Shown here piece after piece: positions 30,136 through 38,059 of a DNA stretch of 52,282 nucleotides; the stretch's first letter is position 1; each line of letters starts with the position of its first letter. The notes beneath the pieces are model-generated. The model made no database searches. It was not told the DNA's origin and was given only the letters and a program-made list of their open reading frames with translations. The position numbers were made by a program, and so were the translations under genes. The stretch comes from Candidatus Moraniibacteriota bacterium. Lineage in GTDB: Bacteria > Patescibacteriota > Minisyncoccia > Moranbacterales > UBA1568. The DNA lies in NCBI GenBank assembly GCA_018062205.1, contig JAGOSP010000006.1:1-52282 (forward strand), given 5' to 3'.

Positions 30136-31275
30136 ATGGGAAGAGATTTATTCGCATTTTTTATTGGCATGCTCATTATTCTTCCGGTTATTTTTTTGGT
30201 GGTACTTCTTGGGGCACATACAATTCTTGCTTTTTCGGTAATTCATTTTTTTGATATTGTATCGTCAGTACAGCGTTTCTGGCTTTTATCGAGCACGCTT
30301 GTTCTTTCGGTGAGCTTTATGACGACTTCTCTCTTGGTTTACTGGAAAGATATATCGTTGACTCGATTTTTGTATCTTTTAGCTGGTTTTTGGTTAGGAC
30401 TACTTGTGCAATTACTGATAGCAGTTGTTTTGATATGGTGCGTTGTTCTTCTCGCACCACAAATTGGGTGGGAGCATCCGCATACCGCGTTTTTGGCGAG
30501 CAGCTTCTTCAGCATTGCACTTATTATTTCTCTTTTTGGGACATGGAACGCTTTTCATCCTCGAGTAAAAGAAATTACCGTTCGCATTCCCGGATTACCT
30601 GAGATTTGGAAGGGCAAGCGTATTGTGCAGTTGTCGGATATTCATCTTGGTGAGGTTTATCGGACAAATTTCCTCAAAGGTATTGTGAATCAGGTGAACG
30701 CGCTTCAGCCAGAATGCGTGGTAATCACAGGAGACCTTTTTGATGGAGCAAACGACCACTTAGATATTCTGGCAAGTCCGCTTGCTGAAATGCGCTCGAA
30801 TAAGGGGATTTATTTTGTGACCGGGAATCACGAAACCTATATTGGCGTAGACACCGCGAAACAAGCACTGAGTACTTTGCCAATTCGAGTATTAGAAAAT
30901 GAAGTCCTTGATGTCGATGGCCTTGCCTTGATTGGACTGAGTTATCCGGAGAGAGGGGTATCTTGGAATATGGCAGATCTTCTCAAACAATTACATCCTT
31001 CTTTCGATGGAAAGCCAAATGTATTACTTGTGCATGCTCCAACACATATTGAGATGTTCAAATCAGCCGGAATCAATCTTCAGCTTTCTGGGCATACGCA
31101 TCTTGGTCAGCTATTCCCCTTCTCTTTTATTACGAAGAGCCTGTATCACGGATATGACTATGGCTTGTATCAGGATGGCGCTTACACTCTCTATACTACG
31201 AATGGTATTGGTACTTGGGGGCCACCGATGCGAGTTGGCAACACACCCGAAATAGTATCTATTACACTTAAATAA
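30136..31275 (+). CDS. Membrane-anchored metallophosphoesterase (YkuE/YaeI-like)
   Basis: The 379-residue protein begins with four or so TM helices (residues 1-140). A calcineurin-type phosphoesterase domain follows with every metal motif: QLSDIHLGE (D-x-H), VITGDLFDG (GD), FVTGNHETY (GNHE), LLVHAPTHI and LSGHTHLGQ (GH-x-H). Members of this family hydrolyse lipid A- or UDP-sugar-linked pyrophosphates or other phosphodiesters; the substrate here is unknown. It follows the groEL terminator and has only a weak ribosome site (GAGTAAG). Confidence 0.9.
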   Translation: MGRDLFAFFIGMLIILPVIFLVVLLGAHTILAFSVIHFFDIVSSVQRFWLLSSTLVLSVSFMTTSLLVYWKDISLTRFLYLLAGFWLGLLVQLLIAVVLIWCVVLLAPQIGWEHPHTAFLASSFFSIALIISLFGTWNAFHPRVKEITVRIPGLPEIWKGKRIVQLSDIHLGEVYRTNFLKGIVNQVNALQPECVVITGDLFDGANDHLDILASPLAEMRSNKGIYFVTGNHETYIGVDTAKQALSTLPIRVLENEVLDVDGLALIGLSYPERGVSWNMADLLKQLHPSFDGKPNVLLVHAPTHIEMFKSAGINLQLSGHTHLGQLFPFSFITKSLYHGYDYGLYQDGAYTLYTTNGIGTWGPPMRVGNTPEIVSITLK

Positions 31276-31345
31276 TTGAAAGAGATTGAATTTCTTCTTT
31301 GGAAGAAGAGGGTCGAGAAGAAATATTCGGGGGAGGCTTTATCTG

Positions 31346-31648
31346 ATGAAGTACACGACATATATGGATCAAATCTTTTTTGGACTCGCAAGCTTTTTTC
31401 TTTTGATGAACGGAGTGGCTTTTTTGAGTATGGCTCTCGACAAACGTCGAAGCCGAAAAGCTGGATCAGAGAGAATTTCAGAAGGGATGCTCTTCTTTTT
31501 CGCAACTCTTTTTGGAAGCGTGGGTGTTTGGTTTGGGATGTTTGTTTTTCGACATAAGACACAGAAGTGGTACTTTTTGTTGGGGATTCCATTGTTGATG
31601 CTTGAGAATATTGCTTTTTTGGTGGTGATTTCTCGGTGGTTTCATTGA
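31346..31648 (+). CDS. DUF1294 small membrane protein
   Basis: The 100-residue protein has the DUF1294 pattern: an N-terminal TM helix, then FLSMALDKRRSRK, ERISEGMLFFFATLFGSVGVWFGM and FRHKTQKWYF, with three to four TM helices in all. Function is unknown for the family. The ATG at 31346 has a good SD (GGGGGAGG, nine bases upstream), preferred over a TTG at 31286. It lies 70 bases after the phosphoesterase gene and may share its transcript. Confidence 0.85.
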   Translation: MKYTTYMDQIFFGLASFFLLMNGVAFLSMALDKRRSRKAGSERISEGMLFFFATLFGSVGVWFGMFVFRHKTQKWYFLLGIPLLMLENIAFLVVISRWFH

Positions 31649-31660
31649 TAAAAAGACAAG

Positions 31661-31695
31661 AAAAAAGCCCCGGTGTCACAAAGCGTGATGGGGGC
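31661..31695 (-). terminator. Intrinsic terminator of the 176-nt RNA unit
   Basis: GCCCC (31667-31671) pairs with GGGGC (31691-31695), extended by TCAC/GTGA. It is followed on the minus strand by six U, seen as A at 31661-31666. Confidence 0.85.
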
Positions 31696-31836
31696 AACGT
31701 ATGAGGGTGAATGAGAAGAAAAAAAAGGTGAGAGGCCGAGAGAAGAGCTTGGAGAGTCTCTCTTGTCCCGACCTCGACCTAGAGGAACCCCATCGTGGTA
31801 GGATTCCATTCTCCAATCACTCTCCTTTGGATTTAC
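31661..31836 (-). ncRNA. Candidate structured non-coding RNA, about 176 nt
   Basis: A minus-strand unit has its own promoter (31843-31870) and terminator (31661-31695). Two strong helices are visible in the RNA: a 16-position stem with one mismatch (31760-31775 with 31732-31747), and a 7-bp stem (31801-31807 with 31784-31790). A protein frame (MESYHDGVPLGRG...) runs into the terminator and looks spurious. Length and hairpin-rich form resemble 6S RNA, but no diagnostic 6S bulge could be confirmed by eye, so the class is open. It lies between DUF1294 and yjbQ, antisense to both. Confidence 0.6.
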
Positions 31837-31842
31837 TATTTC

Positions 31843-31870
31843 ATTATACACCTTTTCGTTCTTTTGTCAA
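31843..31870 (-). promoter_or_regulatory. Consensus promoter, minus strand
   Basis: Read on the minus strand: TTGACA (31870-31865), 16-base spacer, TATAAT (31848-31843). Both hexamers are perfect. Confidence 0.88.
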
Positions 31871-31967
31871 TATCTCATTTTCTGCTGCTGGGATGATATA
31901 GCAAAAGAAAACAGATACCAGTATACTGAGCAGGAGATTCTTGAATATTTTTTAATACCCAAATTGT

Positions 31968-32411
31968 ATGCGTATCGTGAACCATATTATCAAGCTTTCA
32001 ACCAGTGCGACTTTGGATTTTATTGATGTCACTGACAAGATTCAAAAGAAAATTAAGGCTTCTGGCATCAAGAATGGAGTCATTAATATTCAGAGTCTGC
32101 ATACAACCGTTGCGGTTATTGTGAATGAAGCTGAACCTCTCTTGATTGAAGATATGAAAGTACTTCTCGAGAAGCTTGCGCCACGTTCCTATAAATACTT
32201 ACATGATAATTTTGAGATTCGAACTGAACACCTGTCTCCAGGAGAATATATTAATGGGCATGCGCACAACAAGGCAATCCATCTTCCGACCTCGACCCTT
32301 CTCAATGTGTTGGGCCATCAGCTGCAGATTGGCAAGTGGCAGCGGGTATTCGTCATCGAGCTTGATCAGGCTCGACCACGCCAGATAGCACTTCAGATTA
32401 TGGGGGTATAA
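31968..32411 (+). CDS. yjbQ: YjbQ/UPF0047 family protein
   Basis: The 147-residue single-domain protein has the family motifs SLHTTVAVIVNE, a central GHAHNKAIHLPTS (metal-binding His residues) and QIGKWQRVFVIELDQARPRQ near the end. The family is annotated as a secondary thiamine-phosphate synthase because it can rescue thiE mutants, but its true role is not settled. Length is typical. No SD precedes the ATG. Confidence 0.93.
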   Translation: MRIVNHIIKLSTSATLDFIDVTDKIQKKIKASGIKNGVINIQSLHTTVAVIVNEAEPLLIEDMKVLLEKLAPRSYKYLHDNFEIRTEHLSPGEYINGHAHNKAIHLPTSTLLNVLGHQLQIGKWQRVFVIELDQARPRQIALQIMGV

Positions 32412-32421
32412 TCTTTGAGGA

Positions 32422-32631
32422 ATGCAGATAGTACAAGGAGAAGAGGGCGGAACAAATGGGGGAAAAGAAACAAAAAATAGGTATGCAAACCAGACGACGA
32501 AGGATTGCGTGGAGACATCAGTTTTAGAGGAATGCATACTTTCATTCGGTCTACGGACGTATGAATTCTCTTGTTCTGGCAAGCTCCTTGACGAATTTCC
32601 GTATGTGACGGAACAAAGTGATGGTCTGTAG
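32422..32631 (+). CDS. Possible small hypothetical protein
   Basis: This 69-codon frame starts ten bases after yjbQ. A TATAAT (32407-32412) overlaps the yjbQ stop, and a GAGG lies just before the ATG. The hydrophilic product (MQIVQGEEGG...) matches no family I know. It fills the 230-base gap before convergent topA. Weak support. Confidence 0.3.
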   Translation: MQIVQGEEGGTNGGKETKNRYANQTTKDCVETSVLEECILSFGLRTYEFSCSGKLLDEFPYVTEQSDGL

Positions 32632-32643
32632 AATTTACGGCAC

Positions 32644-34803
32644 CTATTTTTTTAGTTTGTCTGGACGATGATTCGGACAGGCTTTTTGGCTGCAGCGCTC
32701 AGGGATGGTCTTGGTGCCTTCCATCATAAGAGAACCACAGAGTTTGCAGAGGGCACCAGTTGGCTTAGCTTTGATCGCATTCTTGCAGTCGGGGTAGTGA
32801 GAGCAGGAATAGAAGAGTCCGAAGCGGCCTTTGCGTTCGACCATATCGCCTTTCTTGCAGACAGGGCACTGCACACCACTTGAAACAACAGACTTCTCAT
32901 CGTTCTTGATGAATTTACATTTGGGGAAATTAGCACAGGCAATAAAGGATCCGTATTTTCCCTGTCGTTCAATAAGCTTGCCATCTTTACAATCAGGACA
33001 AGCTTCGCCGGTTTCTTTGGGAGGCTCGACTATTTTTCCTTCTTCGGTGAGAGCACCGTCGCAATCAGGAAACTTGGAACAAGAGAAAAACTTGCCATTA
33101 CGCGCGAGTTTAATGACCATATTTGAACCACATTTCGGACATTTGGTACCCTTTGGAGCATCTCCCATATTAGTGACTTTAGCAATTTTGTCTTTACTTT
33201 TGATTTCTTTGGTGAAGGGAGTGTAGAATTCTTTGAGTGTTTTTTCGTATTCGCGCTCGCCATTTGCGATATCGTCGAGTTTGTTTTCCATATCAGCCGT
33301 AAATTGTTCTGAGACGATCTCGCTAAAATGCGTGAAAAGGAAACCGTCGACGACGATTCCGGTGTCGGTGACCCGCAGGGCCTTCCCTTCTTTTTCCACA
33401 TACCCGCGATCCTGAATAGTTTTGACGATACTGGCATACGTGGATGGACGACCAATACCTCTTTTTTCCAGCTCTTTGACGAGTCCGGCTTCGGTGTAGC
33501 GCTTGGGAGGTTCGGTGGCTTTTTCTTCGGCGTCAATATTCTGAAGAGTGATTTTGTCTCCGGTTGTGACTTGTGGTACTTCGACATCATCTCCACGAGC
33601 AGCTGTATCCAGCGCCAACCAGCCATCAAAAAGCAGGCGTGATCCATTGACGGTGAAATCGGGAAGTAATTGATCAACCGTGTTGGCGGTGATTTTGGTT
33701 CGTAAAATTTCAGCATCAGTCATTTGTGAAGAGATTGTGCGAACACGAATGAGCGCATAGAGGCGTTTTTCATCATCAGTCAACCCGGCAGTTTTCTTGT
33801 CTGGGTCGGTCGGTCGGATAGCCTCATGGGCTTCTTGCGCATTTTTTGATTTGGTCTGGTATCGACGAGTGGTCAAATATTTTTCGCCAAACTCTTTGCT
33901 GATGAGAGATGCAATTTTGGGAATGATTTCTTCGGAAATAGAGACGCTATCGGTACGCATATAGGTAATCGCACCTTTTTCGTAGAGTTTCTGAGCGGCT
34001 CGCATCGTACGAGAGGGAGAAAGCCCGAGTCGTGAACTCGCTGCCTGCTGCAGAGTTGAAGTGGTAAAAGGTGGGTAGGGACGACGTTTGGCATTTGTTG
34101 CCGTGACAGCTGTTATTTCCCAAGGATTTTGTTTGGCGAGTGTTGTGATACGATCACATTCTTTTTGGGTCTTTGGCTGTTCAACACAAGTAAAAAGAAG
34201 GGATTCTTTCTTGGTGGTATGGCAGAGAGCGGTGACAAAAAAGTAGATTTCTGGGATGAAAGCATTAATAGTGTTTTCTCGTTCAGCAAGGATGTGGAGC
34301 GCTGGTGATTGCACGCGACCGGCAGAGAGTCCATAGCGGACTTTTTTCCAAACTAAACCAGAGAGATCATAGCCGACGAGCCGATCGAGTATGCGTCGTG
34401 CCTCCTGTGCCTTTCTCAGGTTTTGGTCGAGTGGTCTTGGGTGAGTGATAGCCTCATTGACTGATTTTTCGGTTATCTCATAGAAGAGAACTCGCTGTGG
34501 TTTTTTGATGCCACATGCATCAGCCACATGCCAGGCAATAGCTTCTCCCTCACGGTCGGGGTCAGTTGCCAAGAGGACCTCGCTACTTTTTTTGACGAGC
34601 GAGGCAATTTCTCGTACCACGTGTTCTTTTCCGGGACTGATGACATAGCGCGGGATAAAGCCAGCTTCGATATCGATGGCATCTTTGTTTGACTTTGGAA
34701 GATCGCGAACATGTCCAACTGATGCGATTACTTTGTAGCCACCTTTGAGATATTTCTCAATAGTTTTGGCTTTGGAAGGGGACTCAACGATGAGGAGTTT
34801 CAT
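32644..34803 (-). CDS. topA: DNA topoisomerase I (type IA)
   Basis: The 719-residue enzyme relaxes negative supercoils. The Toprim domain starts MKLLIVESPSKAKTIEKYL and has DPDREGEAIAWH. The catalytic Tyr is in AITYMRTDSVSIS. GLVKELEKRGIGRPSTYA and the following segment mark the core. Four C-terminal zinc-ribbon units (CPKCGS, CPDCKDG, CPVCKKG and CKLCGSL, each with paired Cys) bind DNA. Length is normal. No SD. It lies 56 bases after dprA on the same strand, a common bacterial arrangement. Confidence 0.97.
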   Translation of the reverse strand: MKLLIVESPSKAKTIEKYLKGGYKVIASVGHVRDLPKSNKDAIDIEAGFIPRYVISPGKEHVVREIASLVKKSSEVLLATDPDREGEAIAWHVADACGIKKPQRVLFYEITEKSVNEAITHPRPLDQNLRKAQEARRILDRLVGYDLSGLVWKKVRYGLSAGRVQSPALHILAERENTINAFIPEIYFFVTALCHTTKKESLLFTCVEQPKTQKECDRITTLAKQNPWEITAVTATNAKRRPYPPFTTSTLQQAASSRLGLSPSRTMRAAQKLYEKGAITYMRTDSVSISEEIIPKIASLISKEFGEKYLTTRRYQTKSKNAQEAHEAIRPTDPDKKTAGLTDDEKRLYALIRVRTISSQMTDAEILRTKITANTVDQLLPDFTVNGSRLLFDGWLALDTAARGDDVEVPQVTTGDKITLQNIDAEEKATEPPKRYTEAGLVKELEKRGIGRPSTYASIVKTIQDRGYVEKEGKALRVTDTGIVVDGFLFTHFSEIVSEQFTADMENKLDDIANGEREYEKTLKEFYTPFTKEIKSKDKIAKVTNMGDAPKGTKCPKCGSNMVIKLARNGKFFSCSKFPDCDGALTEEGKIVEPPKETGEACPDCKDGKLIERQGKYGSFIACANFPKCKFIKNDEKSVVSSGVQCPVCKKGDMVERKGRFGLFYSCSHYPDCKNAIKAKPTGALCKLCGSLMMEGTKTIPERCSQKACPNHRPDKLKK

Positions 34804-34859
34804 AGAAAAGGCTCGTAACTAAAAACTTATTCGCTTAATCATCATGACTGCTTGGTCAA

Positions 34860-35999
34860 TTATGAGTGATTGGTGATTCTTCTATAGTGCATGCCCCCGA
34901 TATTCTTGGCAAGCCCCTTCATTTCGAGCACGGTAAGATCGGAAGTGATTTCATGTGCAGAACGCTTTGTTTGCTGAATAATTTGATCGATATGAAGCGA
35001 TTCATGAGTGAGAAGCGCCAGAAGAGAATGCTCACGTTCCGAAAGAACAGGGAGGAGCTCTTGAGCCTGCGAAGTGGAGGGAGTGAGAGTGGGGAATTCT
35101 TCCAGGATATCTTCGAGACAGGTGATGAGTTTGGCGCCACGTTGAATCAGTCGGTGGCAACCGAGAGAGCTTGGAGAAAAAAGAGATCCTGGGATAGCGA
35201 GGACATCACGATTGTATTCGAGAGCGAGCCGGGCAGTGATGAGTGTACCGCCTCGATCGGTCGCTTCAATGACGAGTGTGGCGGGACTCATTCCTGCCAT
35301 GATGCGATTTCGAGAAGGAAATGTGTGAAGAGCCGCTTTTGTTCCGGGGGCAAGTTCGGAGATAAGAGCGCCTCCTTGGCTGATGATACGGTGCGCAAGA
35401 GTGAGATGCGATTGTGGTGAGAGAGAAGCATCATCAACACCACTTCCAATGACAGCGAGGGTGAGGCCATCACTTTCAAGTGTTGCTTGATGAGCCAGAC
35501 TATCAATGCCAAAGGCAAGACCAGAAATAACAACAAATCCCGCTTGTGAGAGATGACGAGCAAAATCTTGCACGACTTGCCTCCCATAGGTCGAAGGACG
35601 ACGAGTACCAACAATGGTAATCATCGGGCGATTTGTTTGCCAATCGTATGTACCACGAATATAGAGAAGTACTGGCGCATCGGGTATTTCCCGAAGCAGT
35701 GCTGGGAAGTCCGCATCGGCATGGCCGATAATTCTGATGTCCGGAGAGGAAGCATGAAACGTCTTCCAGAGCGCGTATGGGTCGAGAGTATGCGCGTGGC
35801 TGCGTAGGGCAGCAAGAGCGGCTGGTCGAATACCAGAAAATTCTTGTGTGGTATTGAGAGCGGCCTGCCAAATGGACTGCCCCGATCCAAAAGAGCGGAG
35901 AAGAGTGAGAAGTGTTTTGTTGCCGATTCCTGGGATGTGAGCGAGAGCAAATAACCAAGCGCTATCAGGAAAAATTTCTTGGTGGAGGGTATCACTCAT
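34860..35999 (-). CDS. dprA: DNA-processing protein DprA
   Basis: The 379-residue protein binds incoming single-stranded DNA and loads RecA during transformation. An N-terminal helix-hairpin-helix region (LAHIPGIGNKTLLTLLRSF) is followed by the Rossmann-like domain with ITIVGTRRPSTYG, ISGLAFGIDSLAH and FPSRNRIMAGMS, and a C-terminal winged-helix domain. ATG 35999 gives a normal N-terminus; the open frame upstream to 36107 reaches toward the tRNA promoter and is not used. Its presence hints at natural DNA uptake, common in candidate phyla radiation bacteria. Confidence 0.95.
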   Translation of the reverse strand: MSDTLHQEIFPDSAWLFALAHIPGIGNKTLLTLLRSFGSGQSIWQAALNTTQEFSGIRPAALAALRSHAHTLDPYALWKTFHASSPDIRIIGHADADFPALLREIPDAPVLLYIRGTYDWQTNRPMITIVGTRRPSTYGRQVVQDFARHLSQAGFVVISGLAFGIDSLAHQATLESDGLTLAVIGSGVDDASLSPQSHLTLAHRIISQGGALISELAPGTKAALHTFPSRNRIMAGMSPATLVIEATDRGGTLITARLALEYNRDVLAIPGSLFSPSSLGCHRLIQRGAKLITCLEDILEEFPTLTPSTSQAQELLPVLSEREHSLLALLTHESLHIDQIIQQTKRSAHEITSDLTVLEMKGLAKNIGGMHYRRITNHS

Positions 36000-36052
36000 A
36001 AGAAAATAGATACTCAAAGATACGGGTATTGTAGCATGCTGGAGCAGATGTA

Positions 36053-36080
36053 TAGACAAATACGGGGATTCGGTTATACT
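36053..36080 (+). promoter_or_regulatory. Promoter of the tRNA cluster
   Basis: TAGACA (36053-36058), 16-base spacer, TATACT (36075-36080), 20 bases before tRNA-Ala. Confidence 0.75.
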
Positions 36081-36099
36081 ATCGAAGTACCGATAGAGA

Positions 36100-36175
36100 G
36101 GGCCCATAGCTCATTTGGTAGAGCGCCTGCTTTGCACGCAGGAGGCGAGCGGTCCGAATCCGCTTGGGTCCACCA
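36100..36175 (+). tRNA. tRNA-Ala (TGC)
   Basis: 76 nt with CCA encoded. Acceptor GGGCCCA pairs with TGGGTCC (one G-T). Anticodon loop TTTGCAC gives TGC. D arm and GGTCCGAATCC T arm are regular. Confidence 0.97.
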
Positions 36176-36286
36176 CCCTTGATTTTTTCCGATAGTTTGG
36201 GTATTATTGTTCTGTTGGCTCGGAAGCCGGTTTTTTGTTGCCGAGTCTTTATAGGGGATATTTTTCGTTTCAAGGGGAAATTTCTT

Positions 36287-36360
36287 GGGCGATTAGCTCA
36301 GCTGGTTAGAGCGCGACACTGATAATGTCGAGGTCCCAAGTTCGAATCTTGGATCGCCCA
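36287..36360 (+). tRNA. tRNA-Ile (GAT)
   Basis: 74 nt, no encoded CCA. Acceptor GGGCGAT pairs with ATCGCCC. Anticodon stem CGACA/TGTCG with loop CTGATAA gives GAT. The T loop TTCGAAT is normal. Confidence 0.96.
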
Positions 36361-36438
36361 CACAGCCACTTCGGCGACTAAAAACCAAGGGTCTGATTTG
36401 AATAGACTCAAGAATGAAGAATCGCACAGACGATGAAT

Positions 36439-36512
36439 AGCGGGGTAGAGCAGTCTGGCAGCTCGCTTGGCTCATAACCAAGAGGTCGGTGGTTCAAATC
36501 CACCCCCCGCAA
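36439..36512 (+). tRNA. Initiator tRNA-Met (CAT)
   Basis: 74 nt, no encoded CCA. Closely follows the bacterial initiator pattern (AGCGGGG... GGTTCAAATCC... CCCCGCA, A73). Position 1 and 72 are A and A, so the end pair is unpaired as in initiators (usually C-A). The anticodon stem is CTTGG/CCAAG, giving TGG/CCA where most bacteria have GGG/CCC at 29-31/39-41. Confidence 0.9.
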
Positions 36513-36526
36513 CAAAGAGAATGAGA

Positions 36527-36600
36527 GGCAGGGTAGCTCAGCCGGTTAGAGCACAGCACTCATAACGCTGAGGTCATGGGTTCGATTCCCATCCCTGCTA
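36527..36600 (+). tRNA. Elongator tRNA-Met or tRNA-Ile2 (CAT)
   Basis: 74 nt, no encoded CCA. Acceptor GGCAGGG pairs with CCCTGCT (G-T at the end). Anticodon loop CTCATAA gives CAT, with one A-C mismatch closing the anticodon stem. Whether it reads AUG or, after lysidine modification, AUA cannot be told from sequence alone. Confidence 0.92.
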
Positions 36601-36690
36601 CATTAATTGACATCTTTCGCTGGCAGAGTCCAATCTCCATACTGCAAACTATGGGGGTTGGATTTTGGAAGAGAGGGGTTCCAAAATGGA

Positions 36691-36767
36691 GGGGGCGTAG
36701 CTCAGCTGGTTAGAGCGCCACACTGTCACTGTGGAGGTCGCGGGTCCGAGTCCCGTCGCTCCCGCCA
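36691..36767 (+). tRNA. tRNA-Asp (GTC)
   Basis: 77 nt with encoded CCA. Acceptor GGGGGCG pairs with CGCTCCC. Anticodon stem CCACA/TGTGG with loop CTGTCAC gives GTC. Its 3' 22 bases plus two more are repeated at 36941. Confidence 0.97.
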
Positions 36768-36964
36768 AGTCAAAAATCCCGGTCTTTTGACCGGGATTTT
36801 TGTGTCTTGCGGGAGATGAAGCGAGTGAACTGCTTCACTCGCGTAGGGACGAGGAAAGCGGAGCGATGTTTCGCGAGTACGCGAAACCGCGAGCCGGGGT
36901 CGAGAAATTTCTTGCGCGCCGGTGTAAGAAATATTCGTGACCGAGTCCCGTCGCTCCCGCCAAG
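36746..36964 (+). repeat. 24-bp direct repeat of the tRNA-Asp 3' end flanking a hairpin-rich insert (att-like)
   Basis: The 24 bases from CCGAGTCCCG to CCAAG occur exactly at 36746-36769 and again at 36941-36964. The interval holds a perfect 13-bp terminator hairpin (36772-36801), a 9-bp hairpin (36821-36842, GCGAGTGAA arms) and an 8-bp hairpin (36868-36887, GTTTCGCG arms), plus a weaker one near 36906-36928. A second terminator follows the distal copy. Duplication of a tRNA 3' end is the usual footprint of site-specific integration; no integrase lies inside. Confidence 0.8.
36772..36801. terminator. Bidirectional terminator after tRNA-Asp
   Basis: AAAAATCCCGGTC and its exact complement are separated by TTTT, with T or A runs on both sides. 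Confidence 0.85.
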
Positions 36965-36972
36965 AAATGGAA

Positions 36973-37000
36973 AAGAGGCTCTTGTTGAGTCTCTTTTTTT
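36973..37000 (+). terminator. Terminator after the distal tRNA-Asp 3' copy
   Basis: AAGAGGCTC (36973-36981) pairs with GAGTCTCTT (36987-36995), followed by T. Probably the original terminator of the tRNA cluster before the insertion. Confidence 0.8.
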
Positions 37001-37060
37001 GTACTGGTTGATTGGATTTGTGTAGTGAAGAAAATACGTACATCCATCCCTCCGTCCTTC

Positions 37061-37089
37061 TTGACAGAAATACAAATATATAGTAAAAA
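37061..37089 (+). promoter_or_regulatory. Promoter of the orphan gene at 37162
   Basis: TTGACA (37061-37066), 17-base spacer, TAAAAA (37084-37089). Confidence 0.55.
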
Positions 37090-37161
37090 GTAAGGTGATC
37101 CATTCAGGTGGACACGCGACATTTCAACGGCCATTTGGCCACAACCCAGAGGAGTTCTTTC

Positions 37162-37800
37162 ATGGCAGCTCATTCCAAGACCCTGTTTTCTTCCCTCGTT
37201 GGTGCCATTCTTGCGGGCGATATGCTTATCGTGCCCATCGGAAAACCGTTTGTTGAGCAGGAGACAGCCTACTTCGCAACGGTGTTGCGCGTCGACAGCG
37301 ATGGCTGGGTCTACCTCTCGTGGTTCTCGGATGACCCTCAGCACACTTCGACAAGGATGGCGCCCGATGGTCCGTTCCGCTGGAGCGATGAACAGTTGGC
37401 GCTGGTCGGCCGCGAGGGCGATGTGCCAATTTGGTATACCAATAACATCTCGTTCGAGCTTCGCGGTGCCCAGGAGGCTGCAGCCAAATACGCTGCCGTT
37501 CCCAGAATTGAGCAACTGCAGCACTCTTTCACGGGAGATGATATGCAGGGTTTCATCACAAGTGATCCGCGCTTCGAGGTGATTGTGGGCATCGGCACCA
37601 ATGGCGAAGCCGGCAATTTGGCCGAGCAGTTGTCGCTAGCACTCAATGTATTGGACGTCAATCATACCAAGGAACAACTGGTTGGCATAGCTTGCTTTCT
37701 GCTCGTCATCCAGAGCAATACCAAAGCGCAGGTGCGGGTACTTCTCGGACAAGGTGGCGCCGCCGCCGATTTGTCCAATGACGGGAACTTGCCTCACTAG
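37162..37800 (+). CDS. Orphan hypothetical protein with strong SD
   Basis: The 212-residue soluble protein (MAAHSKTLFSSLVGAILAGD...) matches no family I recognise. The start is fixed by GAGGAG at 37149-37154, seven bases before the ATG. Base composition is visibly richer in G+C than the housekeeping genes. The gene forms a closed unit with its own promoter (37061) and terminator (37836). It sits directly downstream of the tRNA-Asp insertion. The middle (ITSDPRFEVIVGIGTNGEAG) and C-terminal part (KEQLVGIACFLLVIQSNTKAQ) look globular. Possibly acquired. Confidence 0.75.
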   Translation: MAAHSKTLFSSLVGAILAGDMLIVPIGKPFVEQETAYFATVLRVDSDGWVYLSWFSDDPQHTSTRMAPDGPFRWSDEQLALVGREGDVPIWYTNNISFELRGAQEAAAKYAAVPRIEQLQHSFTGDDMQGFITSDPRFEVIVGIGTNGEAGNLAEQLSLALNVLDVNHTKEQLVGIACFLLVIQSNTKAQVRVLLGQGGAAADLSNDGNLPH

Positions 37801-37835
37801 AGGAGACACGTCTACTGCGGATTTCCGCGATTAAT

Positions 37836-37874
37836 GGCTACTTGGTTTCGACCCGGTAGCCGTTTTCTTTTTTT
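37836..37874 (+). terminator. Terminator of the 37162 gene
   Basis: GGCTAC (37836-37841) pairs with GTAGCC (37856-37861), with inner GG/CC pairs, then a T-rich tract. Confidence 0.8.
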
Positions 37875-38059
37875 GAGCCTGTCAGAATTTTTTACCCGTT
37901 CGCTCCGGAAATAATTAAGAAGACGTGCTGTTTTCTCAAAATTTTGAAATGAAGATAAAAAAACAGGCAATTATGGTTGAAAACATTTTGTATTAGAAAA
38001 ATAAAGTGATATAGTATATAGTGTGTTTGAGATAAGTAAGATAAAATAATAAATAAAAA

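Noticed and set aside
32199-32582. 127-residue minus-strand ORF opposite yjbQ
   Set aside because: It overlaps a well-conserved gene in antisense and has no start signals or family similarity.
36726-37103. Minus-strand ORF over tRNA-Asp and the insert
   Set aside because: It contains the WRERRDS-type wording that arises from translating the complement of tRNA genes.
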